From Ferrimicrobium sp. (GTDB lineage: Bacteria; Actinomycetota; Acidimicrobiia; Acidimicrobiales; Acidimicrobiaceae): a stretch of 64,000 bases of DNA. The notes under the pieces were generated by a model. It was not told the origin of the DNA. It saw only the letters and a program-made list of their open reading frames with translations, and did not search any database. The stretch covers positions 1 through 64,000 of the forward strand of contig NZ_DAHXOI010000002.1 in the NCBI RefSeq assembly GCF_027364955.1, read 5' to 3'. This document shows, piece after piece, positions 9,399 through 17,770 of this stretch (positions within the stretch are counted from its first letter, which is position 1; each line of letters begins with the position of its first letter). A program made the translations under genes and the position numbers.

Positions 9399-9950
9399 AT
9401 GACGGCCTATCGCCCCCCCTATCGTCGCGCATTCACGATCCCCGTCGTCTTGGCAGTTCTGTTCATCCTCGTTGGACTCATACTCGGACAGACACTCGGC
9501 AGCCACGAGCGGCTCGTCAATCAACGCAACGAGTGTCGTACTGGACAGGTGGCCGTCGCCGAGACAACCGTCGTCCAAGCCACTAGCCAACATGCCTCCT
9601 TTGCGATTCTTACCATCACGCCTCGAAGGGGTATCGCATGTACATTGGCGGGTTACCCAACGCTCGTAACACCTAGCTTGAGTGACATCGTCGTGACGCA
9701 TCTCGGGCCACAATTCGGCCTGACTCCGGTCACGCTCACGGCAACGCCAAGCGCCCCCGACCGGGTGCTAATTTCCCCGGCGACGACACCGTACGGACTC
9801 CGACTCCCGAATACCGATGGCCTCGTCATCATCGGTCACCATGCCAAGCCCACAATCACCCGCTACTCGATTACCCCAATCTTTGCGAGCAAGGATACGA
9901 CAACCATTCGCGCACTCGCCACCACGGACCTCAAACCATCCCGCTCGTAG
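9399..9950 (+). CDS. Membrane-anchored protein, DUF4232-like
   Basis: The 183-residue product has one N-terminal membrane segment (about residues 11-32, AFTIPVVLAVLFILVGLI). The extracytoplasmic part has a Cys pair (ECRTGQ and ACTLAGYP). The spacing and the CTLxGYP block resemble the actinobacterial DUF4232 domain, often found in secreted proteins of unknown function. The ATG at 9399 is chosen because GAGGAG sits 4 bp upstream; an ATG at 9387 is also in frame. Function is unknown. The domain assignment is by motif only and is uncertain. Confidence 0.6.
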   Translation: MTAYRPPYRRAFTIPVVLAVLFILVGLILGQTLGSHERLVNQRNECRTGQVAVAETTVVQATSQHASFAILTITPRRGIACTLAGYPTLVTPSLSDIVVTHLGPQFGLTPVTLTATPSAPDRVLISPATTPYGLRLPNTDGLVIIGHHAKPTITRYSITPIFASKDTTTIRALATTDLKPSRS

Positions 9951-10060
9951 GCGACGCTGGAGACATCGGTTGTAGATTCGTTAGCGTGGACCGTCAATGC
10001 ACCCAACACCTCCCCCAGACACCGTCCAAGCCAATGGCGTTCTCTCAGCTCGCGTAACCG

Positions 10061-10594
10061 CTAACCGCTGAGCTCCTGGAACGGGCGCTCGGCTGCGGCA
10101 AATTCGTAGTCGAGATAGGGAATCCACTCGTCTCGAACGAGGCCGAGGAGTATGATGGCCGAGGTGCGGCCACGCGGAACCTGTGGCGGTCGGTGCAGCA
10201 CGAAGTTTGTCTCAGACAACAGGCGATCACGTTTCCGCGAGTTGCAGGACCGGCATGAAGCAACCACGTTATCCCACCGGTGTGGTCCACCACGGCTACG
10301 AGGAATCACGTGATCGACGTTCTCGGCTGGTGCCCCGCAATACTGGCACCGATATTGATCACGAGCGAAGATAGCTCGTTTCGTGGGTGCGACTCTTCGC
10401 AGATGGGGAACACGCACAAAGTAGCGAAGCCGGATCACCGACGGCTCGGGGATCACCATGCGAGCCGAGTGCAAAAGCGTGGAGGTACCTAGCTCCACAT
10501 CGGCCTTGCCAACAACAACCAGGCCAATAGCCCGATGGGTCGAAACAACACAGAGAGCCTCGTAGCTCGCATTCAGAACGAGGACCCCTGCCAT
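10061..10594 (-). CDS. HNH endonuclease family protein
   Basis: The 177 residues show an N-terminal NASYEALCVV / AIGLVVVGKA segment, then an HNH/zinc module: CQYCGAP, DHVIPRSRGG, WDNVVASCRSCN. This form is widespread in Actinobacteria as a single chromosomal gene; its in-vivo role is not established. The start at 10594 (MAGVLVLNASYE) is chosen over longer frames because it matches the usual family N-terminus. Metal-dependent nicking or cutting of DNA is inferred from the HNH residues. No methylase or other restriction gene is adjacent. Confidence 0.85.
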   Translation of the reverse strand: MAGVLVLNASYEALCVVSTHRAIGLVVVGKADVELGTSTLLHSARMVIPEPSVIRLRYFVRVPHLRRVAPTKRAIFARDQYRCQYCGAPAENVDHVIPRSRGGPHRWDNVVASCRSCNSRKRDRLLSETNFVLHRPPQVPRGRTSAIILLGLVRDEWIPYLDYEFAAAERPFQELSG

Positions 10595-10807
10595 GGCGTT
10601 ACCTGACCAGCCTCGTCCCATCACCACAACAGCGATACTCAAAAGCGTATCCCCGCAGGGCAGGGGTCTTGGGCTCGAAAGAGATGCCGTAGGCGACATG
10701 GCGACCATCAACGCGACGCTGACACAGCTTGTGAGGGAAGAACTCCCCAACTAAGCGGCTATCGGCACCCGACCGATTATCACGCATGGAATCTACTCTC
10801 CATAGCG

Positions 10808-11011
10808 CTAGTCTAACCGCCTCCAACTAGCACGCTCCCTTGCAGACCAGCGAAGAAAACGCAGCACCTCGCTGTAGTCCATGGATCCTCCGTGGCCAGC
10901 GTAGGTCTCCATCCGAAATTTCAACCAAAGAAGCTGCCGCTTCACCGACCACGGACGACCACGTGAACCCAGCGTCAAGGCCCAAAGCTGGCGAAACGCC
11001 TCAAGAATCAT
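10808..11011 (-). CDS. Small basic protein coupled to acyl-CoA dehydrogenase
   Basis: This 67-residue frame starts with an ATG whose last two bases and next base form the stop of the upstream acyl-CoA dehydrogenase gene (ATGA at 11011-11008). That is the classic sign of translational coupling. The product is rich in Arg, Trp and Leu (MILEAFRQLW at the start, LRFLRWSARERASW near the end), with no membrane segment. It was not recognised as any family. The exact overlap supports a real gene; the short length leaves room for doubt. Confidence 0.55.
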   Translation of the reverse strand: MILEAFRQLWALTLGSRGRPWSVKRQLLWLKFRMETYAGHGGSMDYSEVLRFLRWSARERASWRRLD

Positions 11012-12270
11012 CCCCGTGGCTCCCGTGGGAGACCGAGCAGACGCTCTCCGATGATTGAGCGCTGGATCTCAGAGGTCCCCGCATAGATCGTGCCTGCTCT
11101 CGCATGGAGGAAGACTTCATCCCATGACCGTGTGGAGTTCGGAGCACCCACATCATCAGTCCGAAAGGCGGAGGAGCTTGGGCGCCCTGTGGGCACGAGC
11201 GCCTCACCACCCAGCGCATCGACCGCGAGCTCGGTCACGAGTTGATGGTATTCGGACCAAAAGAGCTTAAAGACAGAGGATTGTGCCCCTTGCTCAGTTC
11301 CGGCGAGGACATTTGAGAGCCACCCGTAACCCATGCTCCGAAGTGCGAAGAGTCGGGTCTGGCAAAGGACAAACCGATCCAAGAGATCCGCATCGTCGAA
11401 CGCACCACGAGCCGCAAGTAGCTCGCCTAGACGATCAAGCTCGAATTGGAATCGAATCGGCAGGGTTGCTGCGGCCTCACCCCGTTCGAACCCCAGCAGC
11501 GTCATGGCGACGGCCCAGCCCTGATGCAGGCCACCAACCACATGATCGAGCTTTGCGCGCGACCCAGTAAAGAACACCTCGTTGAACTCAGACTTACCGG
11601 AGATCATCCGGATCGGGCGGACCTCGACCCCATTGGCTTGGTACCCTACCGAGTTCCGGAGATCTCCCGCGCCGCCATCAACCTCGAGCGGTACCAGCAC
11701 AAAGGAGATACCGCGGTGCTTTGGTGCCTCCGGGTCGGTTCGAGCCAGTACAAACATCCAGTTCGCCAAGTGTGCCTCTGAGGTCCAGATCTTTTGACCA
11801 TCAAGGATTACCTCATCCCCGTCCACACGCCCACGCAGGGTAAGTGCAGCAAGATCTGACCCAGCGTTGGGCTCCGAATACCCCTGTGCAAACCGGTAAC
11901 TGCCATCGATAATCCGGGGTAGAAAGTGTCTCCGCTGTTCCTCAGAACCATGAACGAGCAGGGTATTGCCTAACATCTGGATGCCAAAGTGGTCATTAGG
12001 CCCGCCAGTCGGAACCCCAACGGCGGCGCTCTCTTGAGCGATGACAATCTCGCTCTCTACCGTCAGTCCACGACCACCGTACTCTTTCGGCCACGATACG
12101 GCGAGAAAGCCTCCCTCGTAAAGGCGAAGCCTCCACCAGTTCACAAAATCGGGAACAGAGTCAATGGCGAGTGCGCCAACACCAGCGAATCCCGCGGGAA
12201 GTTCCTCGGCGAGGAAGGATCGAAACTGAAGACGAAACTCCTCAGCAACCTCAGAGAGGGAAAGATCCAT
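11008..12270 (-). CDS. Acyl-CoA dehydrogenase
   Basis: An FAD-dependent dehydrogenase introducing an alpha-beta double bond into an acyl-CoA. The 420 residues show YSEPNAGSDLA (FAD/substrate loop) near 130, GQKIWTS near 157, and the C-terminal IYAGTSEIQR block. In short- and medium-chain enzymes the last block reads YEGTSQIQR and supplies the catalytic Glu; here Ala occupies that place. This also occurs in actinobacterial FadE proteins that place the base elsewhere or act as part of a heteromer. The substrate is unknown. It is followed by the coupled 67-residue ORF and preceded by the DUF3040 gene on the same strand. Confidence 0.88.
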   Translation of the reverse strand: MDLSLSEVAEEFRLQFRSFLAEELPAGFAGVGALAIDSVPDFVNWWRLRLYEGGFLAVSWPKEYGGRGLTVESEIVIAQESAAVGVPTGGPNDHFGIQMLGNTLLVHGSEEQRRHFLPRIIDGSYRFAQGYSEPNAGSDLAALTLRGRVDGDEVILDGQKIWTSEAHLANWMFVLARTDPEAPKHRGISFVLVPLEVDGGAGDLRNSVGYQANGVEVRPIRMISGKSEFNEVFFTGSRAKLDHVVGGLHQGWAVAMTLLGFERGEAAATLPIRFQFELDRLGELLAARGAFDDADLLDRFVLCQTRLFALRSMGYGWLSNVLAGTEQGAQSSVFKLFWSEYHQLVTELAVDALGGEALVPTGRPSSSAFRTDDVGAPNSTRSWDEVFLHARAGTIYAGTSEIQRSIIGERLLGLPREPRG

Positions 12271-12336
12271 CCCTATGCACCCAGAATCGCCGACTCATAC
12301 CACAGCGGTCCTCGGTCGCGATGGTGCGGCAGCAAT

Positions 12337-12693
12337 CTATTGATCCTCACCCCGAAGCTTCTTGCCCATGGACTTGAATCCACCCTGCTTGAACTGGCGC
12401 GACGAGAGATCTTGCAGCGAGGCCCTGCCAACCCTTCGAAGGTTACGCTCGAAGTAGACCGCCGACCCCAACATCACGAGAAAGCCAACAGCACCAAGGA
12501 CAACAGATATCGTGAACGTAAGGATGGTAAAGGCAAGGCCGACGACAAAACCGAGCGTCGCCCATTTCAGGTTTCTGCCCGAGTGTTTGTAGACCGTCTC
12601 CGAGCGAACCCGGTCAGCGAACTCCGGGTCGTTCTCGTAGAAGGTCTTCTCAATCTCCTGGAGAATCCGCTGCTCGTCCTCATTTAGCGGCAT
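12337..12693 (-). CDS. DUF3040-family membrane protein
   Basis: This 118-residue protein begins MPLNEDEQRILQEIEKTFYE, the hallmark of the actinobacterial DUF3040 family. Two adjacent membrane segments follow (about residues 45-85, rich in Leu/Val/Ile with a Gly-Ala break), then a basic tail. In other Actinobacteria, members are often near cell-division or envelope genes, but their function is unknown. The start at 12693 is supported by an AGGAGG box 4-9 bp upstream; a longer frame would begin at 12717. Confidence 0.85.
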   Translation of the reverse strand: MPLNEDEQRILQEIEKTFYENDPEFADRVRSETVYKHSGRNLKWATLGFVVGLAFTILTFTISVVLGAVGFLVMLGSAVYFERNLRRVGRASLQDLSSRQFKQGGFKSMGKKLRGEDQ

Positions 12694-12718
12694 GACTCCT
12701 CCTCTCCTAACATCCAAC

Positions 12719-12730
12719 CTTCGTACGAAG
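12719..12730. promoter_or_regulatory. Perfect 12-bp palindrome upstream of DUF3040 gene
   Basis: CTTCGTACGAAG is a perfect palindrome 25 bp upstream of the DUF3040 start. It resembles the outer part of the SOS-like box before recA (TTCGTAC...CGAA) but lacks the central spacing. A regulatory role is inference only. Confidence 0.35.
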
Positions 12731-12831
12731 TAGCGCTTTTAATTGTAGTCGTTTGGACTGTCACGAACTCTAAAACCATCACCGCTTCACCAGAATTCCA
12801 TTATCTGTCCGTCCATCATCTTGCCGATCCT

Positions 12832-13191
12832 TCAGGAAACTCCATCGACCAGTACTCCCTGGCGTCGGAGCGCATCCATCTCTACGGTGGATAGCTCTCC
12901 AAGAGGGTCATAAAGGCCGAGGAGATCTCCAGTAGCGCGGAGCTCGATCAGCACCGCCTCTCTAGGTACTTCGTTGACGAAGTCCTCCCGGGATGCGATG
13001 CCATACATCCCCTCGCCAACGAGCAATACTCGTGACGCCCCCTCGTCGAGGACACCAGCGATATCAGCAGCGAGACGAGGCCGAAGATCCATGCGTACCC
13101 ACACCTCGCGCCCTTGCGCCGACAGAACCCGTGCCACAAGGGCAGCGAGCTGACTCCGTTCATGATGGCCGGGACCTCGGATTTCGAGCAT
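12832..13191 (-). CDS. Conserved-looking protein of unknown function
   Basis: This 119-residue acidic protein shows alternating hydrophobic stretches (AALVARVL, SRVLLVGEGMYG, EAVLIELRA) suggestive of an alpha/beta fold. It was not recognised as a named family. Its ATG directly follows the TGA of the PIG-L deacetylase gene with no spacer, so it is translationally coupled to it and belongs to the same operon as the threonine aldolase. There is no signal peptide or membrane segment. Confidence 0.6.
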   Translation of the reverse strand: MLEIRGPGHHERSQLAALVARVLSAQGREVWVRMDLRPRLAADIAGVLDEGASRVLLVGEGMYGIASREDFVNEVPREAVLIELRATGDLLGLYDPLGELSTVEMDALRRQGVLVDGVS

Positions 13192-13896
13192 TCAAGCACC
13201 TCCCCGAACCATGCGAAATAACTCCGCCTCCCCGGAAACGCCAGCTTGGCGCGCCGCCTGCCGCGCTCGCTCCGCCACCACGCGATCAAGCGCATCCTGA
13301 TATCTCGCCAACTGCGCTCGATGCGCCCTCATGGCTGCAACCTTCTTCTCCACCAGTCCATCGATCGAGACCGATGTGTTAGGCTCCAGCGAGGCTGCCA
13401 ATAGCACCTCGAGCTCCTCGACCGGATCCCCAGCCTCAGGGAAGTAAGCGCGCTGGCGGGCCGCCGGAAACACCGCATCGAGCACCGCCCAACCGAGTTG
13501 CCGATGATCTCGATGGTTGTAGTAGAGATCCCCAAAGAAAACTGCAGTCGGATCTCCGGTGAGCACCACTTCCGGGCGGAAACTTCTGATGAGCGTCACC
13601 AACCGACGGCGCAGTTCCAACGAGTTCTCAAGCTCTCCGTCCAAATAGGCGAGTTGAATGACATCGTTAACCCCAAGCAGTCTTCCTGCTTCGAGCAGTT
13701 CGCGCGTGCGTTCCTCCGAGAGTCGACCAGGATCACCGCCATCACCGCCTTTGTCCCCTTGGGTCGCCACCGCAAGGATAACATGACAACGCTCCGCAGC
13801 CCATCGAGCAAGGGTGCCGCCACAGGCGATCTCTGCATCGTCAGGATGGGCAAAGATAGCCAGCGCCGTGTGGGGAATTTTTGTATAGGTGTGCAT
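13192..13896 (-). CDS. PIG-L/LmbE-family zinc deacetylase
   Basis: Members remove an acetyl group from N-acetylglucosamine-type substrates. In Actinobacteria they include MshB and Mca of the mycothiol pathway. The 234 residues carry the zinc/catalytic motif AHPDDAE near 16 and the second metal-ligand block NHRDHR near 128. At 234 residues it is shorter than MshB (about 300), so its substrate is not assigned. It follows ltaE by 14 bp and abuts the next unknown gene, forming a three-gene operon. Confidence 0.85.
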   Translation of the reverse strand: MHTYTKIPHTALAIFAHPDDAEIACGGTLARWAAERCHVILAVATQGDKGGDGGDPGRLSEERTRELLEAGRLLGVNDVIQLAYLDGELENSLELRRRLVTLIRSFRPEVVLTGDPTAVFFGDLYYNHRDHRQLGWAVLDAVFPAARQRAYFPEAGDPVEELEVLLAASLEPNTSVSIDGLVEKKVAAMRAHRAQLARYQDALDRVVAERARQAARQAGVSGEAELFRMVRGGA

Positions 13897-13910
13897 TGCG
13901 GATCTAGCAG

Positions 13911-14924
13911 CTACAGACTCGCAACGATGCGACTGGCGGCGAGCTCAATCGCACGATCATCGAGATCGCGATGGGTGACAAGGCGTAGGTCACCAGCGGG
14001 TAGAACGTTACAGAGGACGCCTTGGCCGGCCAGGCGCTGTTGGCTCTGGGTCGGATCCTTGACCTTCACAAGTACGATATTGGTGGGCACGGATTGAACA
14101 TCGGCAGTCGTGGCTGGCAATTGAGTGCTGATCAGCGAGGCTAGACGCTGGGCGCGTCGGTGGTCCTCCTCGAGGCGGGTCATGTGGTGGTCGAGCGCGT
14201 AGAGGCCGCCGGCCGCCATGATACCCGCTTGACGAAGGCGTCCGCCGAGTCGCGCACGCTCCACTCGAGCACGGCTGATGAGCGCAGCCGAACCGGACAG
14301 AACCGAGCCCATCGGAGCTGCCAACCCCTTTGACAGGCAGGTACTCACCGCAACGGATCCCTGACAGAGAAGCGCTGGTGTGACATCGAGAGCAACCGCT
14401 GCATTCCACAGACGTGCGCCATCGATGTACACCGGGGTGCCGTCAGCGGCTGCAAAGAGCATCGTTAGTGCATCCCCATCGATCGGCGTTCCACCACTTG
14501 GCATATGGGTGTTCTCGATGGCAATGAGACGGATCGGATTCTGTAGACGACGATACTGGCGTACAAGATCAGCGACCTGTGATGGGTCAGGATACCCCAT
14601 TCCATCGTCCACCGTGAGCAACTGAATACTCGCATTCTTGGCTGAGGCCCCCGCCTCAAACTGCAAGAGGTGCGCACGAGCTGCTACGATGACGGGATCA
14701 CCCGGTTGGACCAGCGTGCGCAGCGCGACCTGGTTGCCCATGGTGCCGGAGGCGACAAAGAGGCCAGCTTCAAAGCCAGTCAGTTCAGCGACCCGACGCT
14801 CCAGTGCGGCAACGCTTGGATCCTCCCCATAGCCGTCATCACCCACCTCAGCCTCCATCATGAACGCTCGCATCGCCGTCGAAGGCTTGGTAACGGTATC
14901 AGAGCGGAGGTCGATCACTTCCAT
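13911..14924 (-). CDS. ltaE: Low-specificity threonine aldolase
   Basis: A PLP enzyme cleaving L-threonine or allo-threonine to glycine and acetaldehyde. The 337 residues start MEVIDLRSDTVTKPS and include GDDGYGEDPS, FVASGTMGNQ, the HxPSGGT-type loop (NTHMPSGGTPI), IDGARLWNA, and the PLP-lysine segment STCLSKGLAAPMGS. The ATG at 14924 is chosen because the longer frame would begin with TTG at 14957 and add non-family residues. It is the first gene of a minus-strand operon with the PIG-L gene and is divergent from the inositol-phosphatase homologue. Confidence 0.9.
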   Translation of the reverse strand: MEVIDLRSDTVTKPSTAMRAFMMEAEVGDDGYGEDPSVAALERRVAELTGFEAGLFVASGTMGNQVALRTLVQPGDPVIVAARAHLLQFEAGASAKNASIQLLTVDDGMGYPDPSQVADLVRQYRRLQNPIRLIAIENTHMPSGGTPIDGDALTMLFAAADGTPVYIDGARLWNAAVALDVTPALLCQGSVAVSTCLSKGLAAPMGSVLSGSAALISRARVERARLGGRLRQAGIMAAGGLYALDHHMTRLEEDHRRAQRLASLISTQLPATTADVQSVPTNIVLVKVKDPTQSQQRLAGQGVLCNVLPAGDLRLVTHRDLDDRAIELAASRIVASL

Positions 14925-14983
14925 CTCTCTCACTTTAGGGCCTCCGGTCCCTACCAAGGTGACCTACACACTAACTTGGAGGG

Positions 14984-15769
14984 GTGAACCACGAACTCTT
15001 GCCCACTGCCCTCGATGCCCTTGCCAAGGCTCGCGCATCCCTGCCACAGCAATCCCGTCAGGTCATTGATACCAAATCCTCTAACACCGATCCCGTCACC
15101 GCGGCCGATCGAGCCCTCGAACGAGCCATCCGTGACACCATCGCCGAGCAACGTCCCAACGATACCTTTATCGGCGAGGAGTACGGCACCACCGATCATG
15201 CGGCTGGCACCACCCGTTGGATTGTCGACCCGATCGATGGAACCGTCAACTACAGCTACTCGATCCCCTCCTATGCAATCTCCATCGCGGCGGAGGTCAA
15301 TGGCCAGGTTGAGGTCGGACTCGTCTTTGATGTCGGTCACAACGAACTCTTTCAAGCCGTCCGGGGCCAGGGAGCCACCTGCAACGGCATACCCCTGCAG
15401 GCGAGTCAAGAGACCGAATTAGCCAAGGCGCTTTGTGGCACTGGCTTTGGCTACAGCGCCGCAACTCGCAAACTCCAGGCGCAGATCCTACACGATGTCA
15501 TCGACGAGATACGCGACATTCGGCGCTTTGGAGCTGCAGCCATCGACATCTGCTGGACAGGTGCAGGTAGAGTCGATGGGTACTTCGAGACAGGGCTAAA
15601 GGTTTGGGACTATGCAGCTGCGTCGCTCGTCGCCACCGAGGCAGGAGCCAGATTCGCAACCGATCTGCCGGGGATTGGCGATGATGGGCTTACCGTTGCC
15701 GCAGGATCGGGTCTTTTTGACGCTCTCGCCGATCGCATCGTCACGCTCTACCAAGGGCTAGCACGCTGA
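14984..15769 (+). CDS. Inositol-monophosphatase family phosphatase
   Basis: A lithium-sensitive type Mg2+-dependent phosphatase. The 261 residues carry the metal ligands in GEEYG (near 65), WIVDPIDGTVNY (near 78-89) and WDYAAASLVATEAGA (near 205). Family members dephosphorylate inositol phosphate, histidinol phosphate, or PAP. The signature alone does not separate these, and the neighbours give no hint. GGAGGG abuts the assigned GTG start, which is unusually close, so the true start could differ slightly. Confidence 0.85.
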   Translation: MNHELLPTALDALAKARASLPQQSRQVIDTKSSNTDPVTAADRALERAIRDTIAEQRPNDTFIGEEYGTTDHAAGTTRWIVDPIDGTVNYSYSIPSYAISIAAEVNGQVEVGLVFDVGHNELFQAVRGQGATCNGIPLQASQETELAKALCGTGFGYSAATRKLQAQILHDVIDEIRDIRRFGAAAIDICWTGAGRVDGYFETGLKVWDYAAASLVATEAGARFATDLPGIGDDGLTVAAGSGLFDALADRIVTLYQGLAR

Positions 15770-16012
15770 GGCTAACGGGTCAACGGCCTGGCCTCGAGGG
15801 ACTAAAACGGACGCGCGAGCTATTCGCTCACAGCCCCCTGCGCAAATTGGGATCCAACTGATCCTTTGTTGCCGACATCACCACCTCAGCTCCGCGTCAC
15901 CAAAGCAACCAACCCCACTGGAACGCAGGGTTACAGCATGCCGGTAGGTAACAGCGAGAAGTAAGCGCTCCGGGGCCAACCCAACGCGTGAGCACCCAGA
16001 AGGCCCCTCAGA

Positions 16013-16456
16013 TCACTTTTGGACATCGACCTCAAAGTGCTTCTTCAGGTTGGCCAACGTATTGACCATGGCGGTGAGGTTGCGGCTAGGGACGCCGGTA
16101 AGTTCATAGACCAAGCGCAAAGGAGCCTTATCCCACTCAAAGGACTCTGTCACCTTTGTAGAACCATCACCAAGCTCCCGTAGCTGATACCGCCAAATAT
16201 GTCGCCCCGAATGGCGCCAAGCGATCTCCGAATTCTCTGCAAAGGTCACGACCGTATTGGTGATGGTGTAGGGCACAAACATATGCATCTTCATACGAAA
16301 CTTCGCGCCGGGATAGAGTCGCTCCGGCCCAACGAGGGCTTGGCGGACCGTATCTGACCCATCGACCGAGACATGATTCGCTGGTCGAGCGAGATAGTCA
16401 AAAATCTCCTCTGCCGGAGCGTGAATCGTTATTTCCGTACTTTTGACTCGATTCAC
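16013..16456 (-). CDS. SRPBCC-fold (START-like) protein
   Basis: This 147-residue protein begins with the typical SRPBCC pattern STEITIHAPAEEIFDYLARPAN and continues with beta-strand-rich segments ending in an amphipathic helix (LTAMVNTLANLKKHF). This fold forms a hydrophobic cavity for lipids or polyketides. Actinobacteria have many paralogues, mostly uncharacterised. Its ATG overlaps the nrdR stop by 4 bp, so it is translationally coupled to nrdR; no functional link is known. Confidence 0.8.
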   Translation of the reverse strand: MNRVKSTEITIHAPAEEIFDYLARPANHVSVDGSDTVRQALVGPERLYPGAKFRMKMHMFVPYTITNTVVTFAENSEIAWRHSGRHIWRYQLRELGDGSTKVTESFEWDKAPLRLVYELTGVPSRNLTAMVNTLANLKKHFEVDVQK

Positions 16457-16941
16457 TCGCGTCCTCCTTCATCCTCTTTCTTTCGCAACGTAAAACTCCG
16501 ATCATCAATTTCCAAAACCTCGCGCCGAAAATCATCGACCCCATCGAAGTTCTTGTACACGCTAGCAAAGCGGAGGTAGCCGACCTCGTCTAACGTACGC
16601 AGTTGCTCTAGTATCCGCAGACCAATCTCCGTGGAGGTGACCTCGGCGAGGGATCGAAGTTGTTCCTCGAGGTCGACGACGATCCGATCGACCTCCGCAG
16701 GGGCCACCGGTCGATTCTTCAATGCGGCTAGCATGCCGCGAACAATCTTCTCGCGATCGAACTCCTCGTGTTCGCCAGTACGTTTGACCACCATGGTCTT
16801 CGCGCCGGCATAACGTTCAAAGGTCGTGAATCGTCGTGCACAGCTACCACATTCACGGCGACGACGAATCGCCTCACCATCTTCCACCACACGAGACTCA
16901 ATGACTCGCGTGTCATCTGCATTGCAATAGGGGCATCGCAC
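16453..16941 (-). CDS. nrdR: Transcriptional repressor NrdR
   Basis: NrdR senses ATP/dATP through its ATP-cone and represses ribonucleotide reductase genes. The 162 residues show the N-terminal zinc ribbon (MRCPYCNADD...ECGSCARRFTTFER) and the ATP-cone with VVKRTGEHEEFDREKI. It is divergent from lexA, so the 124-bp region between them serves both a dNTP-supply regulator and the SOS repressor. This arrangement is common in Actinobacteria. Confidence 0.97.
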   Translation of the reverse strand: MRCPYCNADDTRVIESRVVEDGEAIRRRRECGSCARRFTTFERYAGAKTMVVKRTGEHEEFDREKIVRGMLAALKNRPVAPAEVDRIVVDLEEQLRSLAEVTSTEIGLRILEQLRTLDEVGYLRFASVYKNFDGVDDFRREVLEIDDRSFTLRKKEDEGGRE

Positions 16942-17011
16942 CTAATTCGGTTTCCTTTACTGGGGCTACGATGCCTAGCATAACCGCCAACGTGATAGTA
17001 CGGCTGGTGGT

Positions 17012-17041
17012 AAACATATGTACGAGAACCTCTGCTATACT
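17012..17041 (+). promoter_or_regulatory. lexA promoter with LexA-box-like operator
   Basis: AAACATATGTAC at 17012-17023 differs at two positions from the actinobacterial SOS core GAACATATGTTC. A TATACT -10 hexamer lies at 17036-17041. On the minus strand the box reads TCGTACATATG, matching TCGTACATCTG upstream of recA. Operator function is inferred. Confidence 0.6.
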
Positions 17042-17065
17042 AGTGACAACGAAAGGGGTCTCGCC

Positions 17066-17680
17066 GTGCCAAGAACCAACAACGATGTGAGAACCGAAAT
17101 CGTAAATTTCCTGAAAGAAACCCTCGACCAGCGTGGCTACCCACCCTCGATTCGAGAGATCGGCGTTCATGTTGGACTCTCATCCCCTGCCTCCGTACAG
17201 CATCATCTCCGGCGACTTGAATCCGATGGTCTGATTCATCGCGACCCTACCCGCTCGCGGGCGATCTCGCTTGCCAACGAACCGCCTCGAGCCATCGAGC
17301 TACCGCTCCTGGCTGATGTCGGCGCGGGTTACTCGGTAGTAGCCGAGGCAACGACCACCGAGACGCTTGCGGTCCCAGCATCGATGATCGGGAGCGGTGA
17401 TCACTTTGCCCTACGGGTCCGCGGTGATTCCATGGTCGACATCGGGATCTTTGACGGTGATTACGCGATCGTACACCAGCAAGCCGACGCCCACGACGGT
17501 GAGATCGTGATCGCGACAATCGATGATCAATTCGGGACGATCAAGGTGTTGCGCAAGGTGGGCAATCGCGTGTTGCTAGAGGCTCGCAATCGGCGGGACC
17601 CAAACCTACAGATCCCAACGGAGATCACCAACCGAGGGCGAGTCCAAGGAAAGGTGATCGCCATCTGGCGTACCCTCTAA
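17066..17680 (+). CDS. lexA: SOS repressor LexA
   Basis: LexA represses DNA-damage genes until RecA filaments trigger self-cleavage. From the GTG at 17066 the protein has 204 residues: a winged-helix DNA-binding domain (about 1-70, with SIREIGVHVGLSSPASVQHH) and a C-terminal S24 peptidase domain. The scissile Ala-Gly is A87-G88 in DVGAGY, with catalytic Ser122 (RGDSM) and Lys160 (TIKVL). The GTG start is supported by AAAGGGG about 8 bp upstream; a longer ATG frame from 17018 would run through the promoter. Likely autoregulated through the box at 17012. Confidence 0.95.
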   Translation: MPRTNNDVRTEIVNFLKETLDQRGYPPSIREIGVHVGLSSPASVQHHLRRLESDGLIHRDPTRSRAISLANEPPRAIELPLLADVGAGYSVVAEATTTETLAVPASMIGSGDHFALRVRGDSMVDIGIFDGDYAIVHQQADAHDGEIVIATIDDQFGTIKVLRKVGNRVLLEARNRRDPNLQIPTEITNRGRVQGKVIAIWRTL

Positions 17681-17770
17681 TCCCAGGGGCAGATCATCAG
17701 CGACACCGGCACCAAGACCATACCGCTGCACGCTACGTCGGCTCTCCCTGATCAGCCGGGCCTGATTGGT

